From Salipiger sp. H15 (lineage in GTDB: Bacteria > Pseudomonadota > Alphaproteobacteria > Rhodobacterales > Rhodobacteraceae), in the NCBI RefSeq assembly GCF_040409955.1, contig NZ_CP123388.1:124001-188000 (forward strand): DNA of 64,000 bases. The letters run 5' to 3'. The position numbers were made by a program, and so were the translations under genes. Below, piece by piece: positions 62,345-64,000 of the stretch; the first letter of the stretch is position 1; the number at the start of each line of letters is the position of its first letter. The notes below the pieces were generated by a model. That model searched no databases, had not been told where the DNA came from, and saw only the letters and a program-made list of their open reading frames with translations.

Positions 62345-63129
62345 CCAAGATGGAAAGAAGCGACATCTCCGCCCTCAGCGGCGGTTGGGCCGCGCCTTTC
62401 CTCGAAGGCCGCTCGGTCCTCGTGACCGGCGGCACCTCGGGGATCGGGTTCGGCATCGCGCTTGGCTTCGCCCGGGCCGGGGCGCGGGTCACCGCGACGG
62501 GGCTCACCGAAGCCGAGGCCGCGGCGGCGACCGCGAAGGCGGAAGAGCTCGGGCTCGGCGAGGCCCTGCGCTTCGACGTGCTCGACGTGCGTGACGGCGC
62601 GGCGGTGACCGAGGTCATCGGCGGGCAGAGCGATCTCTACACGCTGGTCAACTGCGCCGGGCTGATCCGCCGCGGCGCCGAGCTGGAGCCCGCGGTCTTC
62701 GAGCAGGTCGTCGACGTCAACCTCAACGGCTCGATGCGCTGCGCCCATGCCGCGCATGACGCGCTGGCGCGCACCGGCGGCAGCGTGATCAACACCGCCT
62801 CGATGCTGTCGTTCTTCGGCGGCGGGCTGGTGCCGGGCTACTCGGCCTCGAAGGGCGGGATCGCCCAGCTGACCAAGTCGCTGGCCATCGCCTGGGCCAA
62901 GGACGGCATCCGGGTGAACGCCATCGCGCCGGGCTGGATCCGCACCCCGCTGACCGCCGACCTGCAGGGCGACGCGGCGCGCGAAAGCGGCATCCTCGGG
63001 CGCACCCCGATGGGCCGCTGGGGCGAGCCCGGCGATCTGGCGGGGCCCGCCATGTTCCTCGCCACGCCGCTCGCGGGGTTCATGACCGGGACGGTGATCC
63101 CGATCGACGGCGGCTACGCGATCGCCTGA
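62341..63129 (+). CDS. Short-chain dehydrogenase/reductase
   Basis: 262 aa. Cofactor loop TGGTSGIGFGIALG (about 27-40), NCAG segment in LVNCAGLIRRG, catalytic Ser in NTASMLSFFGGG, Tyr-x-x-x-Lys in YSASKGG, and IAPGWIRTPL. NAD(P)-dependent oxidation of a sugar acid or polyol is likely, as in 2-deoxy-gluconate-type dehydrogenases. ATGA overlap with the cupin gene. Confidence 0.9.
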   Translation: MTKMERSDISALSGGWAAPFLEGRSVLVTGGTSGIGFGIALGFARAGARVTATGLTEAEAAAATAKAEELGLGEALRFDVLDVRDGAAVTEVIGGQSDLYTLVNCAGLIRRGAELEPAVFEQVVDVNLNGSMRCAHAAHDALARTGGSVINTASMLSFFGGGLVPGYSASKGGIAQLTKSLAIAWAKDGIRVNAIAPGWIRTPLTADLQGDAARESGILGRTPMGRWGEPGDLAGPAMFLATPLAGFMTGTVIPIDGGYAIA

Positions 63130-63161
63130 GCGCGATCCCCAGACCTGAGCAGGAGGAAGAC

Positions 63162-64000
63162 ATGAAAGCGTTGGTCTACGAGGGCCCGCGGAGCGTCGCC
63201 GTGCGCGACGTGCCCTTGCCCGCCACCGGGGGCGTCCGGCTGCGGCTGCACTATTGCGGCGTCTGCGGCACCGACATCGGCATCTACGCGGGCAGCCACC
63301 CGCGCGCGCAGGCGCCGCTGATCCTCGGCCACGAGTTCGTCGGCGAGGTGATCGAGGATCATGCCGGGTTCGAGGCAGGCCAGCGCGTCACCGCCTTCCC
63401 CCTGCTCTCCTGCGGGACCTGCCATCCCTGCCGCACCGGCAGCCCGCATGTCTGTGCCAGCCTGCGCCTGCTGGGCATCGACTGCGACGGCGGCATGGCC
63501 GAGGAGATGACCGTCGCGCCCGAGCTGCTGGTGCCGGTGCCGGACCACGTGTCGGACGAGCTGGCCGCGCTGATCGAGCCGGTCGCCGTGTGCCTGCGCG
63601 TCGCCGACCGCGCCGGCGTGACGATGGGCGACACCTGCGTCGTCACCGGCGCGGGGCCGATCGGGCTCATCACCGCGCTGATGCTGCGCCAAGCCGGGGC
63701 CGGGCGGATCCTCGTCTCGGACATCGCGCCGGGTCGGCTGCGGCTGGCCGGGGAGCTGGGGTTCGAGACCGTGGACGCCAGCCGCGACAGCCTTGCCGAG
63801 GCGGTGGCCGCGGCCACCGGCGGCGACGGGGCGGACGTGCTGGTGGAATGCTCCGGCGCCGTGCCCGCGGCGCTCGAGATGACGCGGCTGGTGCGCACCG
63901 GCGGCACGATCTGCCTTGCCTCGCTCTTCAAGGCTCCGACCCCGGTCGCGCTGCTCGACATGAGCTTCAAGGAGCTGAAGCTGGTCGGCTCGCGGGTCTA
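63162..64000 (+). CDS. Zinc-dependent alcohol/polyol dehydrogenase (3'-truncated by window edge)
   Basis: 279 codons are present and the frame is open at the edge. Medium-chain dehydrogenase: catalytic zinc ligands in CGVCGTDIGIYAGSHP (Cys) and GHEFVGEV (His-Glu), structural zinc Cys set CGTCHPCRTGSPHVC, and cofactor loop VTGAGPIGLITALM. Resembles threonine/sorbitol/butanediol dehydrogenases. AGGAGGA precedes the ATG by seven bases. Last visible gene of the tct operon. Confidence 0.88.
   Translation, partial: MKALVYEGPRSVAVRDVPLPATGGVRLRLHYCGVCGTDIGIYAGSHPRAQAPLILGHEFVGEVIEDHAGFEAGQRVTAFPLLSCGTCHPCRTGSPHVCASLRLLGIDCDGGMAEEMTVAPELLVPVPDHVSDELAALIEPVAVCLRVADRAGVTMGDTCVVTGAGPIGLITALMLRQAGAGRILVSDIAPGRLRLAGELGFETVDASRDSLAEAVAAATGGDGADVLVECSGAVPAALEMTRLVRTGGTICLASLFKAPTPVALLDMSFKELKLVGSRV

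Overview
This is a GC-rich alphaproteobacterial window, most likely from the Rhodobacteraceae/Roseobacteraceae (Salipiger-like; the placement is inferred). Signs are the many TRAP and TTT secondary transporters, a BioMNY biotin importer and dense LysR/GntR-controlled catabolic operons. No rRNA, tRNA, replication or core housekeeping genes are seen, so it reads as accessory DNA such as a megaplasmid, chromid or genomic island.

Layout. 0-2.4 kb: end of a hybrid histidine kinase and two exported proteins. 2.4-4.9 kb: a gene graveyard in which a GntR regulator, an IclR regulator, an ACMSD-like amidohydrolase, an FAH-family protein, HpaH and HpaI have been cut down by internal deletions and frameshifts and run into each other. 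5-19.4 kb: an aromatic-acid region with two frameshifted LysR genes, a VOC protein, LigI (PDC hydrolase), a TAXI-type TRAP transporter (permease frameshifted), a dienelactone hydrolase, a reverse-strand operon galB - VOC extradiol dioxygenase - ligK - galD - cupin, a LysR regulator with two HTH domains, and an orphan DctP. 19.6-25.9 kb: a UvrD-like helicase and a three-subunit FAD dehydrogenase with a triheme cytochrome. 26-30.9 kb: an AMP ligase and an atypical thiolase, convergent with bioMNY-nitroreductase. 31-38 kb: DUF1537 kinase, RuBisCO-like protein, VOC protein and TRAP DctPQM, divergent from a LacI regulator. 38-43.8 kb: a low-GC island with at least five insertion-sequence relics around a secreted RTX-type protein made of almost identical 624-bp repeats. 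43.8-52.7 kb: an AI-2 (Lsr) system, lsrACDB-aldolase divergent from lsrR-lsrK-lsrG. 52.8-55 kb: a polar amino acid ABC importer. 55.3-57.8 kb: LysR, an MFS exporter and an aldo/keto reductase relic. 58-64 kb: GntR, TctCBA, cupin, SDR and a zinc alcohol dehydrogenase cut by the window edge.

How it works together. The 7.5-17 kb block holds the lower steps of the 4,5-cleavage (protocatechuate/gallate) route: PDC to 4-oxalomesaconate (LigI), tautomerisation (GalD), hydration (GalB) and aldol cleavage to pyruvate plus oxaloacetate (LigK). The LigAB-type ring-cleavage enzyme is absent and a type I (VOC) extradiol dioxygenase sits in its place. The Lsr block has uptake, kinase, repressor and LsrG, but a class II (RhaD-like) aldolase occupies the position of LsrF. 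These two substitutions are the best leads for undescribed biochemistry. Single-base frameshifts recur in otherwise intact genes at about 5.45, 6.54 and 9.78 kb; these may be real decay or residual assembly errors.
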